From positions 1,922,001-1,986,000 of the forward strand of contig NZ_CP102950.1 of assembly GCF_024741795.1 (NCBI RefSeq): a stretch of 64,000 nucleotides of DNA, read 5' to 3'. The position numbers and the translations under genes are program-made. This document shows positions 17,306 through 25,902 of the stretch, piece by piece. This stretch comes from Arthrobacter sp. CJ23 (GTDB lineage: Bacteria; Actinomycetota; Actinomycetes; Actinomycetales; Micrococcaceae). Below the pieces are notes generated by a model. That model ran no database searches. It saw nothing but the letters and a program-made list of their open reading frames with translations, and was not told where the DNA came from. Position 1 is the stretch's first letter, and each line of letters begins with the position of its first letter.

Positions 17306-18439
17306 CTAGCTCGCCTTGAACCGTTCGGGGCGTACGAATTCCAGGCCTTCGAGGGACTGCTTCCCGAGTGCTTCACATGCGGCAATATGGCCGTACCCGG
17401 TGGCGTTCTTGAATCCGCCTCCGGAGAAGCCGGTTGCGGAGTAGATCCTGCTTGACCCGCTGAGCCACCCCAGCAAAGGGTTCCGGTCCCGGGTGAACAG
17501 GTCCGGGAAGGCATCAGAGCGCACGATTGTCGGTATGAGACCGGGGAAGAACTCCGAGACCGTTTCGATAGTCTCGGTGATCTCAGCTGTTGTGAGTTCC
17601 CTGGGAACGCGGTCTGGGTCCGGCGTGCCTGCCCCACGGCCGTCAAGTGTGGCTTTGACCGTCACGCCGTCCACGGTTGGCGCGCCATACATGGAGCGGT
17701 CCTCATTGATCCGGCTGAATATGGGGAACTTGTCCGGCGTGAACTCGGAGGCGTCGCGCGCAACGAACCATGAGAGAAAAATCCGGCGCGTTTCCGTATG
17801 CGCCTTCAGATACTCCGGCATCAGGCGCTGGGACCAGCCACCCGAGGCAACGATGACGCGCTCGAAGGTCCAGGACTTGTCACCGGAAGTGACGACAGCG
17901 CCGTCGTCGGTTTCCCGGATACCGGTGATCGGAGTGTTGGTGAGTACCGTCGCCCCATTGGCCTGGGCGGCGGCGACGGCGGCGGTCACGGCACGGTCGG
18001 TGCGCAGGACCCCAGCGTTGGGGTCGTAAACGGCGATGTCGTCGGCCCTGAGGTTGTGTTGGGGGTAGCGTTCGGCCATTTCCTGGCGGCTGAGGATGCG
18101 GTGGTCGGCCATGTTGATTCTGGTGGTTTCGAGCAGGGCCGGAATGTAGGGGCCGTCAACTGTCCCTATGGAGAGCCCACCGCAGCGGGTGAGGATGTCC
18201 TGTCCGGTTTCTGCTTCCAGTTCGGCCCAGAGGTCCCGTGAGTGTTGCAGGATGGGGTAGTAGTCAGGCCTGCCGCGATACAACATGCGGAAGAGTCGTG
18301 TATCGCCACCTGCGGCGCTCCTGGCGTGACCCGGGGAGTGTGCTTCGAAGCCGACCACTGAGTCGGTCAGGCGGGACGCTTGCCATAGCGCCATGCTGCC
18401 GACGCTGCCAAGGCCGATGACTGCGAGTTTTCCGTCCAT
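17306..18439 (-). CDS. FAD-dependent amine oxidase (sarcosine/N-methyltryptophan oxidase-like)
   Basis: A 377-residue DAO-fold flavoprotein starting with the Rossmann motif [18 protein letters not shown] and ending with the [12 protein letters not shown] block of monomeric sarcosine oxidases and SolA. The cysteine that covalently holds FAD in that family should lie in the stretch [14 protein letters not shown], but none is present there. FAD is therefore probably non-covalent and the substrate may differ. It is encoded 3 bases downstream of the ABC ATPase gene, suggesting that the transported amino compound is oxidised here. Confidence 0.8.
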   Translation of the reverse strand: MDGKLAVIGLGSVGSMALWQASRLTDSVVGFEAHSPGHARSAAGGDTRLFRMLYRGRPDYYPILQHSRDLWAELEAETGQDILTRCGGLSIGTVDGPYIPALLETTRINMADHRILSRQEMAERYPQHNLRADDIAVYDPNAGVLRTDRAVTAAVAAAQANGATVLTNTPITGIRETDDGAVVTSGDKSWTFERVIVASGGWSQRLMPEYLKAHTETRRIFLSWFVARDASEFTPDKFPIFSRINEDRSMYGAPTVDGVTVKATLDGRGAGTPDPDRVPRELTTAEITETIETVSEFFPGLIPTIVRSDAFPDLFTRDRNPLLGWLSGSSRIYSATGFSGGGFKNATGYGHIAACEALGKQSLEGLEFVRPERFKAS

Positions 18440-18442
18440 TGC

Positions 18443-19210
18443 CTACAGCACCTTTTCCAGGAACGCCTGGGTCCTGGCTTCCTTCGGATTGCCCAGGACC
18501 GCCCTGGCGTCACCGCGCTCCACCACAAAACCCTCATCCATGAAGAGCAAGGAATCTGCTACTTCGCGGGCGAAGCCCATTTCATGGGTAACCACCACCA
18601 TGGTCATGCCCTTTTTGGCGAGGTCCTGCATGACGGCCAGAACCTCTCCCACTTTTTCCGGGTCAAGGGCGCTGGTGGGTTCGTCGAAGAGGATGATTTC
18701 CGGGTCCATGGCCAGGGACCGGGCGATGGCGACGCGTTGTTGCTGGCCACCTGAAAGCTCGGCGGGGTAGCGGTCACCGAAAGCGCCCAGGCCGACGCTG
18801 GTGAGCAGTTCCTGAGCCCGTTTGGCCGATTGCTTCTTGTTGGCGCCTTTGACCAAGACCGGCCCGGCCATGACGTTGTCGCGGGCGGTCATGTTGGGGA
18901 ACAGGTTGAATTGCTGGAACACCATCCCCACGCGGGTGCGCTGCAGCGCGAGTTTCTTCGGGCTCAGGGCATGGTAGGAGGTGTCTGTTTCGTAGTAGCC
19001 GAAGTCTTCGCCGTTGACCTTGAGGACGCCGGAGTCCACGGTTTCCAGGCCGTTGATGCAGCGCAGCAGGGTGGACTTGCCGGAGCCGCTGGGGCCGATG
19101 ATGCAGCAGATTTCACCGCTGGCAATGTCAAGGTCGACGTCCTTGAGGACGGTTTTGGGTCCGAAGGATTTGCGGATCCCCCGGGCGTAGATCGTGCCGT
19201 CGTTGCTCAT
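18443..19210 (-). CDS. Polar amino-acid ABC transporter, ATP-binding protein
   Basis: A 255-residue ATPase of the GlnQ/HisP class. Walker A is [13 protein letters not shown], the signature is [17 protein letters not shown], Walker B is [14 protein letters not shown], and the H-loop is in VVVTHEM. ATG overlaps the permease stop (ATGA). It forms a complete importer with the permease and lipoprotein genes upstream. Confidence 0.93.
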   Translation of the reverse strand: MSNDGTIYARGIRKSFGPKTVLKDVDLDIASGEICCIIGPSGSGKSTLLRCINGLETVDSGVLKVNGEDFGYYETDTSYHALSPKKLALQRTRVGMVFQQFNLFPNMTARDNVMAGPVLVKGANKKQSAKRAQELLTSVGLGAFGDRYPAELSGGQQQRVAIARSLAMDPEIILFDEPTSALDPEKVGEVLAVMQDLAKKGMTMVVVTHEMGFAREVADSLLFMDEGFVVERGDARAVLGNPKEARTQAFLEKVL

Positions 19211-20139
19211 CGTGCGATGCCTTCCGGTGCGGTCAATACAGCCTTCCTGGACTTGCGGGGAATCCGGACGGAGGTATGTGAGTATTTCTGTTCCAGCTTG
19301 GACTGCGGGTAGCTCAGCAGCAGGGTCATCACCAGGTACCAGGCGCTGGCGACGATCAGCAGCGGGATGGTTTCGTAGGTGCGGGCGTAGATCAGCTGGG
19401 CGCTCTGGAGCAGTTCGGCGACGCCCAGGACGCTGACCAGGGAGGTTTCCTTGAACATGCCGATGACCTGGTTGCCGGTGGCCGGGATGATCGAGGGCAT
19501 GGCCTGGGGGATGATGACTTTGCGCATCTTCATGGACGCGCTCATGCCCAGGGAGTCCGCGGCTTCGATCTGTCCCTTGCCGACGGAGGAGAAGCCGCCG
19601 CGGATGATCTCGGCCATGTACGCGGCTTCATTCAGGGTCAGGCCGATCAGGGCCGCCGTGATCGGGCCCATCAGCGCGTTCACGTCGATCGCCGTGCCGA
19701 TGTCAGTGAACGGGATGCCGATGGTCAGGTTCGGGTACAGGGCAGCGATGTTGAACCAGAAGATCAGCTGGACCAGGACAGGGGTGCCCCGGAACAAGGT
19801 GATGTACGCCCCGGCCAGGACCGCGATAGGTTTAATGCTCGAAGCCCTCATGATCGCCAGACCCAGGCCCAGGAGAGTGCCCAGGGCCATGCTGGCCACC
19901 GTGAGGAAGATCGTGAGCATCAAGCCGCGCAGGATCGATTCGTGCGTGAAGTACTTCGCCACGACATCCCACTTGAAGTTCGGGTTCGTCGCAACCGAAG
20001 CCAGGATGCCGGCGCCGACCAACGTGCACACCACCCAGGAGACATACTCGAACGTGCTGCGCCGCTTGAGCCTGGGCTTGAGCGCCGGATCCATCCCGTT
20101 CATTGTCGGTGTGCTTCTCTCAATAGTTGCTTGCTTCAT
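19207..20139 (-). CDS. Polar amino-acid ABC transporter, permease
   Basis: A permease of about 310 residues of the HisMQ type. It has a cytoplasmic N-terminus of roughly 35 residues, a membrane segment from [12 protein letters not shown], and the coupling loop [20 protein letters not shown] that docks the ATPase. ATG 20139 is preferred; a GTG at 20151 overlapping the stop of the binding-protein gene is possible. A single permease gene implies a homodimeric channel. Confidence 0.9.
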   Translation of the reverse strand: MKQATIERSTPTMNGMDPALKPRLKRRSTFEYVSWVVCTLVGAGILASVATNPNFKWDVVAKYFTHESILRGLMLTIFLTVASMALGTLLGLGLAIMRASSIKPIAVLAGAYITLFRGTPVLVQLIFWFNIAALYPNLTIGIPFTDIGTAIDVNALMGPITAALIGLTLNEAAYMAEIIRGGFSSVGKGQIEAADSLGMSASMKMRKVIIPQAMPSIIPATGNQVIGMFKETSLVSVLGVAELLQSAQLIYARTYETIPLLIVASAWYLVMTLLLSYPQSKLEQKYSHTSVRIPRKSRKAVLTAPEGIAR

Positions 20140-20150
20140 CTGTGAACCCA

Positions 20151-21074
20151 CTAGTTCAGCTTGGCGTCGGTGATGGCGCCGGAGTCAAGACCCCACTTCT
20201 CGAGGGATTCCTTGTATTCAGGGGTTGCAAGGACGGACTGCAGCGCTGCCTGCAGGGCCGGGGTGAGCGGCGAGCCCTTCTTCAGGCCGACGGCGGTCAG
20301 GTCGCTGGAGCCGACGTTGACCCGGCCGAGGATGGTGAAGGAGTCCGGCTGCTGCTTGGCGGCCCACGCGAGTGCGGTTGTGTCGTAGAGGATGCCGTCG
20401 ATCCGCTTGGAGTGCAGCTGCGTCAGGGCTTCCTGGACGTTGGGCAGCGTCACGGCGTTGATCGCCGGCTGTCCCTTGGAGGTGCAGCTCTGCTCACTGA
20501 GGGCCGGGAGGCGCTTGAGCTGGCCGGTGGAGCCCTGGGTGACGGCGATGTTCTTCCCGCACAAGGTCTCAACCGTGAGCTTCAGCGGGTTCCCTGCGGC
20601 CGCGGCCACGGACGTGCCGGCCCTGAAGTAATCGATCATGTCCAGGACCTTGAGCCGCTCCTCGGTCTTGGACATCGTCGTGGCCGTGAAATCGAAACGT
20701 CCGCCGTCAAGGCCGGGGATGATGGTGTCGAACTTCGTGTCCACGAACTTCAGCTTCAGGTCGAGCTTCTTCGCAATGAGCCGGGCAACGTCCGGGTTCA
20801 AACCAATCGGGGTGCTGTTGTCCTCCGCCAGGAACGTCGTCGGCGGGTAATGCAAGTCCATCGCAACCGTCAACTCGCCCTTGTCCTTGAACGACTGCGG
20901 CAACAAGGCCACAGCAGCCTGGTCAGGCTGAACACCCTCAGAAATATCCGCTGTGTTCGAGGCTTTGCTATCTCCTGAAGGGGCGGAGCCCGGGGCAGAC
21001 CCGCCACAAGCGGTCAGGGCCAACAGGACTGCGAGACCTGCGGTCGCTGTCTGAATCTTACTGATGGTTTTCAT
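20151..21074 (-). CDS. Amino-acid ABC transporter, substrate-binding lipoprotein
   Basis: A 307-residue family-3 solute-binding protein. The N-terminus is a lipoprotein signal peptide ending in the lipobox LALTACGG, so it is anchored outside the membrane. GLNPDVARLIAKKLDLKLKF and FDFTATTMSKTEERLKVLDM are family-3 signatures. Of two ATGs 6 bases apart, 21074 is chosen because GAAGGA then has normal spacing. The ligand is not predictable; neighbours suggest an amino acid or amine. Confidence 0.9.
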   Translation of the reverse strand: MKTISKIQTATAGLAVLLALTACGGSAPGSAPSGDSKASNTADISEGVQPDQAAVALLPQSFKDKGELTVAMDLHYPPTTFLAEDNSTPIGLNPDVARLIAKKLDLKLKFVDTKFDTIIPGLDGGRFDFTATTMSKTEERLKVLDMIDYFRAGTSVAAAAGNPLKLTVETLCGKNIAVTQGSTGQLKRLPALSEQSCTSKGQPAINAVTLPNVQEALTQLHSKRIDGILYDTTALAWAAKQQPDSFTILGRVNVGSSDLTAVGLKKGSPLTPALQAALQSVLATPEYKESLEKWGLDSGAITDAKLN

Positions 21075-21119
21075 AATCATTCCTTCAAAGGGTTTCGGTT
21101 GAGAGATTTGGTTGGTGCA

Positions 21120-22526
21120 CTATTCGTGGAGTCCGGCGAGCCTGCTGCCGAATTTGGCCAGGAGTGAGGTCTTGGTGGAATCCCGGCGTTCTTCCCATTG
21201 GTCAGCCAGACCGAAGAGTCGGTACATGCCGTGAACACCTAGCCAGCGGATGGGCTCCGGCTCCCAGTTGCGGGAGCGGTAGCCCACCCAGGGAAGTGTG
21301 GTTCGTTCGGTCTCGCGTTCGAAGGCCAGTTCCGCGAGGGTTCGTCCGCCGACATAGGCGGCCGTGACTCCGTGTCCCGCATAGCCTGTTGACGATCCGA
21401 TCCCGGCCTCTTGATCCCAATGAACACCGCCGTTCCAGTCGCGGGTCACTCCCAGAACTCCTGACCAGGCGTGGTCCACTTCGAAGCGGACGCCCGGGAA
21501 GAATGTTCGGAGCTTCTCCGAGATCAGGTTGACGGTGGACTGGGCTGTTGAGCCGGTTCCTCCGGTGCCCGAGCCGTAGCGGTAGGGGACTCCTCGGCCT
21601 CCCATGGTGATGCGGCCATCCGCTGTTCGCTGGGCGTAGATAAAGGTGTGCGCGGAGTCGCTGAGGCACTGGAGCCCGTTCCATCCGATCTGCTGCCAGG
21701 CCTCGTCCGAGAGTGGCTTGGTTACGATCATTGAGGAATTGATCGGTATCAGTGTTCTGCGGCCAAGCAGCGGTCCCGAATAGCCTTCCGTGCAGATAAA
21801 CGTCTTGGCAGCGTTGACGCGTCCCGTGGCCAAGGTGAGGGTGTTCTCGTCGACACTGTTCACTCGACTGCCTTCGTAGATGCTGACGCCCATGGAGGTC
21901 AGGGTGTCGGCAAGGCCGTACACGAGTTTCGCGGGGTGGAACCGCGCGCAATGCTTGTAAAAGAGCCCGCCATGGACGGTGGAGATGTTGATCCGGCTCT
22001 GGAAATCATCGCGGTCGAGCATCTGGATTTCGTCTTCGGACAGCCCGTATTTCAGGTCGGCGGCACGCCTGGCCACCAGCCGTCCAAGACCCGCCTTGGT
22101 GTGGGCAGCCACGAGGGCTCCGCCCTTGTGCTGATCAGCGTTGATGCCCTCAGTCTGAAGAATATCCAGGACAGAATCGACGCCGGCCACAAACTCCTGC
22201 TGCAAGGCCCTGCTCGCTTCCAGACCACCTGCTGATGCGCGGGCGAAGGTGGCTCGGTTTCCTGGGGGCATTGCTGAGAGCCAGCCGCCGTTTCGGCCGG
22301 AGGCGCCGTAGCCTATCTGTTCTGCCTCAAATACTGCCACCTTGAGTGAGGGTTCAAGCTTCTTGGCAAAGTAGGCGGCCCACAGGCCTGTGTAACCACC
22401 ACCCACAATGGCCAGGTCTACAGAGTCCTGCCCAGAGAAGCCGGGGTAAGTAGGCTTGTTGTCCGCGAGTCCGGCCATCCAGAAGCCGAGGTCTCCGTTT
22501 CGGGGTGTTGCTGCAAGGGCATTCAT
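21120..22526 (-). CDS. FAD-dependent oxidoreductase (PuuB/gamma-glutamylputrescine-oxidase-like)
   Basis: A 468-residue DAO-fold protein with LAIVGGGYTGLWAAYFAKK as the FAD-binding motif, YGASGRNGGWLSAM, and the C-terminal STGYAGHGVTAAYVGGRTLAEL block. That is the PuuB/OrdL pattern of flavin amine oxidases releasing hydrogen peroxide and an aldehyde or imine. No gamma-glutamylputrescine synthetase (PuuA) or hydrolase (PuuD) gene is in the window, so putrescine is not supported as substrate. It lies just upstream of the ABC transporter genes. Confidence 0.8.
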   Translation of the reverse strand: MNALAATPRNGDLGFWMAGLADNKPTYPGFSGQDSVDLAIVGGGYTGLWAAYFAKKLEPSLKVAVFEAEQIGYGASGRNGGWLSAMPPGNRATFARASAGGLEASRALQQEFVAGVDSVLDILQTEGINADQHKGGALVAAHTKAGLGRLVARRAADLKYGLSEDEIQMLDRDDFQSRINISTVHGGLFYKHCARFHPAKLVYGLADTLTSMGVSIYEGSRVNSVDENTLTLATGRVNAAKTFICTEGYSGPLLGRRTLIPINSSMIVTKPLSDEAWQQIGWNGLQCLSDSAHTFIYAQRTADGRITMGGRGVPYRYGSGTGGTGSTAQSTVNLISEKLRTFFPGVRFEVDHAWSGVLGVTRDWNGGVHWDQEAGIGSSTGYAGHGVTAAYVGGRTLAELAFERETERTTLPWVGYRSRNWEPEPIRWLGVHGMYRLFGLADQWEERRDSTKTSLLAKFGSRLAGLHE

Positions 22527-22580
22527 CTTAGTCCTACTTTTGGTGTGGAGTAGTGGGGCCGCTGGGAGGCGACCTGTTGG

Positions 22581-23315
22581 TCAGAAGGCGGTGTATCCGC
22601 CGTCGACGGGGAGAACCGCTCCGGTGATGTATGAGGACTCCGGCGACGCCATGAAAAGGATCGCGTCGGCGATCTCGTCGGGAGTGGCGAGGCGTTGGAG
22701 CGGGATCTGGCCCTCGCGCTCCCGACGGTAGGCGACGGGGTCGTCCCTGCGCTGGAACGATGCTTCGATGACCGGGGTCACGGTCAGTCCCGGGGCGACG
22801 ACGTTGACGCGGATGTTCCGTGGTGCCCACTCGATGGCCGCACCCTTGGCCAGCATGATGAGGCCGCCCTTGGCTGCGGAATACAGGACCTCATCGGGCT
22901 TGCCCACCAAGCCGAGCCGCGAGCTGACGAGGACGAACGAACCACCAGCGGCGGGCATCAGTGGTGCGAAGTGCTTCATCATCAGGAACGCACTGAGCAG
23001 GTTGCTGTGAAGCACGTTCTTCGCATCCTCGTAGGCCATCTCCGTCAGTGGGCCACTGACCTGCAGTCCGTGGTTGAGGACTACGACGTCCACGGTCCCG
23101 AACGAGTCGGCGGCCTGGCGCGCTAGTTCTTCGACGAATGCCTCATCGTTGAGGTCTCCGGGAACGTACAAGTCTTCAGGTTGGGCGCTATCGATTCGTT
23201 CCCTGCGGCCTGTGAGCAGGAGCCGTGCGCCTTCGTGACGGAAATGTGCACTTACTGCCTCGCCGATTCCGCTGCTGGCCCCTGTTACTACAGCCGTGGT
23301 CTTATCAAGTCTCAT
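22581..23315 (-). CDS. Short-chain dehydrogenase/reductase
   Basis: A 244-residue SDR with TAVVTGASSGIGEAV, NHG (in place of NAG), Ser in FVLVSSRLG, catalytic YSAAK and the C-terminal GAVLPVDGGYTAF block. ATG 23315 follows AAAGGTG. It lies between the FAD oxidase and the D-threonine-aldolase-like gene, in the same direction. It is likely to act on a hydroxy or keto intermediate of that pathway; the substrate is unknown. Confidence 0.85.
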   Translation of the reverse strand: MRLDKTTAVVTGASSGIGEAVSAHFRHEGARLLLTGRRERIDSAQPEDLYVPGDLNDEAFVEELARQAADSFGTVDVVVLNHGLQVSGPLTEMAYEDAKNVLHSNLLSAFLMMKHFAPLMPAAGGSFVLVSSRLGLVGKPDEVLYSAAKGGLIMLAKGAAIEWAPRNIRVNVVAPGLTVTPVIEASFQRRDDPVAYRREREGQIPLQRLATPDEIADAILFMASPESSYITGAVLPVDGGYTAF

Positions 23316-23386
23316 GTTGGTCACACCTTTGTGAAGTAGATTGCTTGTCTGAATGGTCCATACCATCGCTGTTTGTTGGTGACGGC

Positions 23387-24493
23387 TCAGCTGAGGAATC
23401 CACGGGCGTCCACTTTCCAGCGCTCAAGCGATGTTCCCGTGCTGTCCGTGACGATCAACTCTTCAAAATTGATGACTACCGGGCAGACGTGGTTGGGCAC
23501 GATCGGAATGACGGTGCCGATGCTGGGGCGGAAATCGCCGGCGGGTAGCGGGAGGAACCCGTGGTACTCGTTGAGTTTGGAGAGGACGGCCCGAGTGCCG
23601 GGGACTGCGCCGTAGCCGATATCGGGGCTGCCTTCGCGGCTCAGTGCCTTGGTGCCTACATTGACAATGACCTGATCGGGAACCCAGTTGCTGACCACGG
23701 TGCCAGCGACGAACAGAGCAATCTGATCTTCCGTGCAGGCCCCGAGGCGGGTGTTGTTGAGGTCATTGAAAACGTACTCGCCGGGCCGGATCTCGGTGAT
23801 GATGCTGCTGGTTGAGTATTCGATCGTGGGTGTGGAGCCGGCACTGACCACATCTGCGCTGATGCCTACCGCGTTGAAGCTGCGAACGGCGGCGGTGAGC
23901 GCGGCTTCCTGGTCTATCGCGGCACGCTTGCGGGCCTCCCGGCTGGAGCTGCCGTGACCTGGGTAGGTGAAGACACCCACCGGCACCAGGCCTCTCTTGC
24001 GGGCGGCAACCCCGAGGTCGCCCGCCGCCTCGGGCGGTGCGCCGGAACGGCGGGCACCGCAGTCGACCTCGATCACGACTTCCAGCCGTTCGGCCTCAGA
24101 GCCCATCGCATCAGCAATGGCGTCGAGTGCCGCAAAATTATCGACGCCGACCCGTAGCCGGGTGCTTACGGCAAGCTTTCGGATCCTCACGCCTTTGGTC
24201 CCGGAAGGCCAAATGGGGTAGGCGATGAAGATATCGTCGAAGCCGGCCGCGGCAAACACCTCGGCCTCACCCACATTGCCTGCGGTGATTCCGACTGCAC
24301 CGGCTTTCACCTGGCGCCGGCCTATCTCGACGCATTTGTGCGTCTTGACATGCGGCCTGACGTCGAGGTTCCGCCCGGTGGCGAAGGCCTGCATGCGATC
24401 GATGTTGTCCTGCATCACGTCGACCAACACGATGGGTGCGGGAGTGTCGATCCGCTCGACCAATGCGTTGAGTGCTTGGTGAATACGGTTCAC
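23387..24493 (-). CDS. D-threonine aldolase / D-hydroxyamino-acid dehydratase-like PLP enzyme
   Basis: A 368-residue fold-type III PLP enzyme. The cofactor lysine is in RPHVKTHK (46-53) and the metal-site His/Cys pair is in VPNHVCPVV near the C-terminus. This combination is typical of D-threonine aldolase, D-serine dehydratase and D-threo-3-hydroxyaspartate dehydratase. The GTG at 24493 follows GAGGAG. It may cleave or dehydrate a D-3-hydroxy-amino acid; a RidA protein encoded just upstream would hydrolyse an enamine/imine product. Confidence 0.85.
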   Translation of the reverse strand: MNRIHQALNALVERIDTPAPIVLVDVMQDNIDRMQAFATGRNLDVRPHVKTHKCVEIGRRQVKAGAVGITAGNVGEAEVFAAAGFDDIFIAYPIWPSGTKGVRIRKLAVSTRLRVGVDNFAALDAIADAMGSEAERLEVVIEVDCGARRSGAPPEAAGDLGVAARKRGLVPVGVFTYPGHGSSSREARKRAAIDQEAALTAAVRSFNAVGISADVVSAGSTPTIEYSTSSIITEIRPGEYVFNDLNNTRLGACTEDQIALFVAGTVVSNWVPDQVIVNVGTKALSREGSPDIGYGAVPGTRAVLSKLNEYHGFLPLPAGDFRPSIGTVIPIVPNHVCPVVINFEELIVTDSTGTSLERWKVDARGFLS

Positions 24494-24531
24494 GCTGTTC
24501 TCCTCATGAGTTTGCCGCCAACACATCCGCA

Positions 24532-25017
24532 CTAAACGGCTGTGCAGATCATCTGGATCTCTACCGGAGTGTTGAGCGGTAATCCGGCGACGCCGATCGC
24601 GGTGCGCGCGTGCCGTCCGTTCTCGCCCAACACTTCAATGAGCAAGTCACTGGCCGCGTTGGCGACCTGCGACTGCAGACCGAAATCCGGTGCACTTGCC
24701 ACGAAGACCAGCATCTGCACGATCCGTACCCTGTCCAGATCTCCGACCGCCTGCACTGCGGCGGCGAGGCAGTTAAGCGCGGTATGGCGTGCGAGGTCCT
24801 TCGCTGTCTCCAGCTCGACATCCCGGCCGACAATCCCTTGGCCGAGCAGCTCACCGTCCTTGTAAGGCAGTTGGCCGGAGATGTGGATGCTGGAGTCCAC
24901 GGCCCGGTGGTGCACGAAGTACGGGTTGTCAGCGAGGCTTGGAAGAACCAGGCCGAGGACCCGGAGCCTTTCTGAAGCCGAGTTGCCCTTGACGGTTTGA
25001 GCTAGCGGCAATCTCAT
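24532..25017 (-). CDS. RidA/YjgF-family protein (enamine/imine deaminase-like)
   Basis: A 161-residue member of the RidA superfamily of the longer class (about 150 residues): VHHRAVDSSIHISGQLPYKDG, NCLAAAVQAVGDLDRV and HARTAIGVAGLPLNTPVEIQ. It contains the conserved arginine (HARTAIG) that binds the carboxylate of 2-iminoacids. RidA proteins hydrolyse reactive enamines/imines made by PLP dehydratases and flavin amine oxidases. Both enzyme types are encoded next to it. Confidence 0.82.
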   Translation of the reverse strand: MRLPLAQTVKGNSASERLRVLGLVLPSLADNPYFVHHRAVDSSIHISGQLPYKDGELLGQGIVGRDVELETAKDLARHTALNCLAAAVQAVGDLDRVRIVQMLVFVASAPDFGLQSQVANAASDLLIEVLGENGRHARTAIGVAGLPLNTPVEIQMICTAV

Positions 25018-25057
25018 CCGGCCATCGCCTTCTTGTGGTTCACGCTCTCAGTTCTCC

Positions 25058-25744
25058 TTAGGCAGCAGAACGGGGGAGGCCGAAGAGGACGGGGAGGTCG
25101 GCGATGTCGGTGATCCGCTCGTAGCCGAGCCAGTGTTCGTCGTGCTCGAAGCCACGGTCTACGTACACCTTGTTCTTGATGCCCATTACGGCTGCTGGTC
25201 GCAGGTCGTACATCGGGCTCGCGGAGACGTGCGCGATCTCGTCGGGTGTAGCGCCCAGTTTGTCGAACATGTACTCAAATGCACGGAGCCGTGGCTTGTA
25301 GACACCCGACTGTTCTGCGCTGATGATGGTGTCGAATGGGGCCTGGAGGTTCTCCGCGAGGCGCACAGCGTGCGCAGTGTCGCTGTTGGTGATGATGACC
25401 AGCGGGACTTCCTCCGCCAGGCGGTTCAGTGCCTCGGTAACGCCGGGGTACGGGCCCCACGTAGGAATGTGCTCGTACACTGCCTGCGCGTCGGCCGCAC
25501 GAAATTCCAGATCGAACCCTCGGGTGGCGCGTTCCATGGATTCGGCGACGATCTGGTGGAACGGCTTGTATTCGCCCGTGCACTCGTCGATCCGGTACGC
25601 CTTGCAGGCCTTCAGGTAGTCGTCTGCGATCTCGGCGGGGAGTCGCTCGCCCAAGACTTCACGGATCGCGTCGTTGATGCGGAATTGGATCAGCGTTCCG
25701 TTCATGTCGAAGGTAACGAATTTCGGTTTGGTTTCGAATGCCAT
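25058..25744 (-). CDS. Haloacid-dehalogenase type II-like HAD hydrolase
   Basis: A 228-residue HAD protein with FDMNGTLIQF as motif I. The nucleophile Asp is present, while the fourth-position residue is Asn where 2-haloacid dehalogenases have Tyr. IITNSD, SGVYKPRLRAFEYM and SASPMYDLRPAAVMG follow the type II dehalogenase layout. Dehalogenation cannot be claimed; a phosphatase or other hydrolase role is equally possible. ATG 25744 follows GGAGG. It is the first gene of the long minus-strand cluster, behind three ATTGTCGAC-type dyads. Confidence 0.75.
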   Translation of the reverse strand: MAFETKPKFVTFDMNGTLIQFRINDAIREVLGERLPAEIADDYLKACKAYRIDECTGEYKPFHQIVAESMERATRGFDLEFRAADAQAVYEHIPTWGPYPGVTEALNRLAEEVPLVIITNSDTAHAVRLAENLQAPFDTIISAEQSGVYKPRLRAFEYMFDKLGATPDEIAHVSASPMYDLRPAAVMGIKNKVYVDRGFEHDEHWLGYERITDIADLPVLFGLPRSAA

Positions 25745-25771
25745 GAGTCCTCCAGTAATTTGTTGTGTCGT

Positions 25772-25848
25772 CGATTGTCGACGAGTTGCGGTGAAGTAGT
25801 GCCGTCGATTGTCGACAATACTCGCTGTGTGTGTAGATTGTCAACGAT
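25772..25848. promoter_or_regulatory. Cluster of three ATTGTCGACAAT-type operator sites
   Basis: Upstream of the HAD gene stand CGATTGTCGACGAG (25772-25785), the perfect 12-bp palindrome ATTGTCGACAAT (25808-25819), and ATTGTCAACGAT (25837-25848). The spacing and similarity suggest cooperative binding of a GntR/FadR-type regulator, probably the one encoded at 12966-13628, whose own upstream region carries the same half-site. Confidence 0.55.
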
Positions 25849-25902
25849 TCTACTCAGATCTTGATGGTGCCGTCCGGAATGAGATGGACGTTGGAATGTC
25901 TT

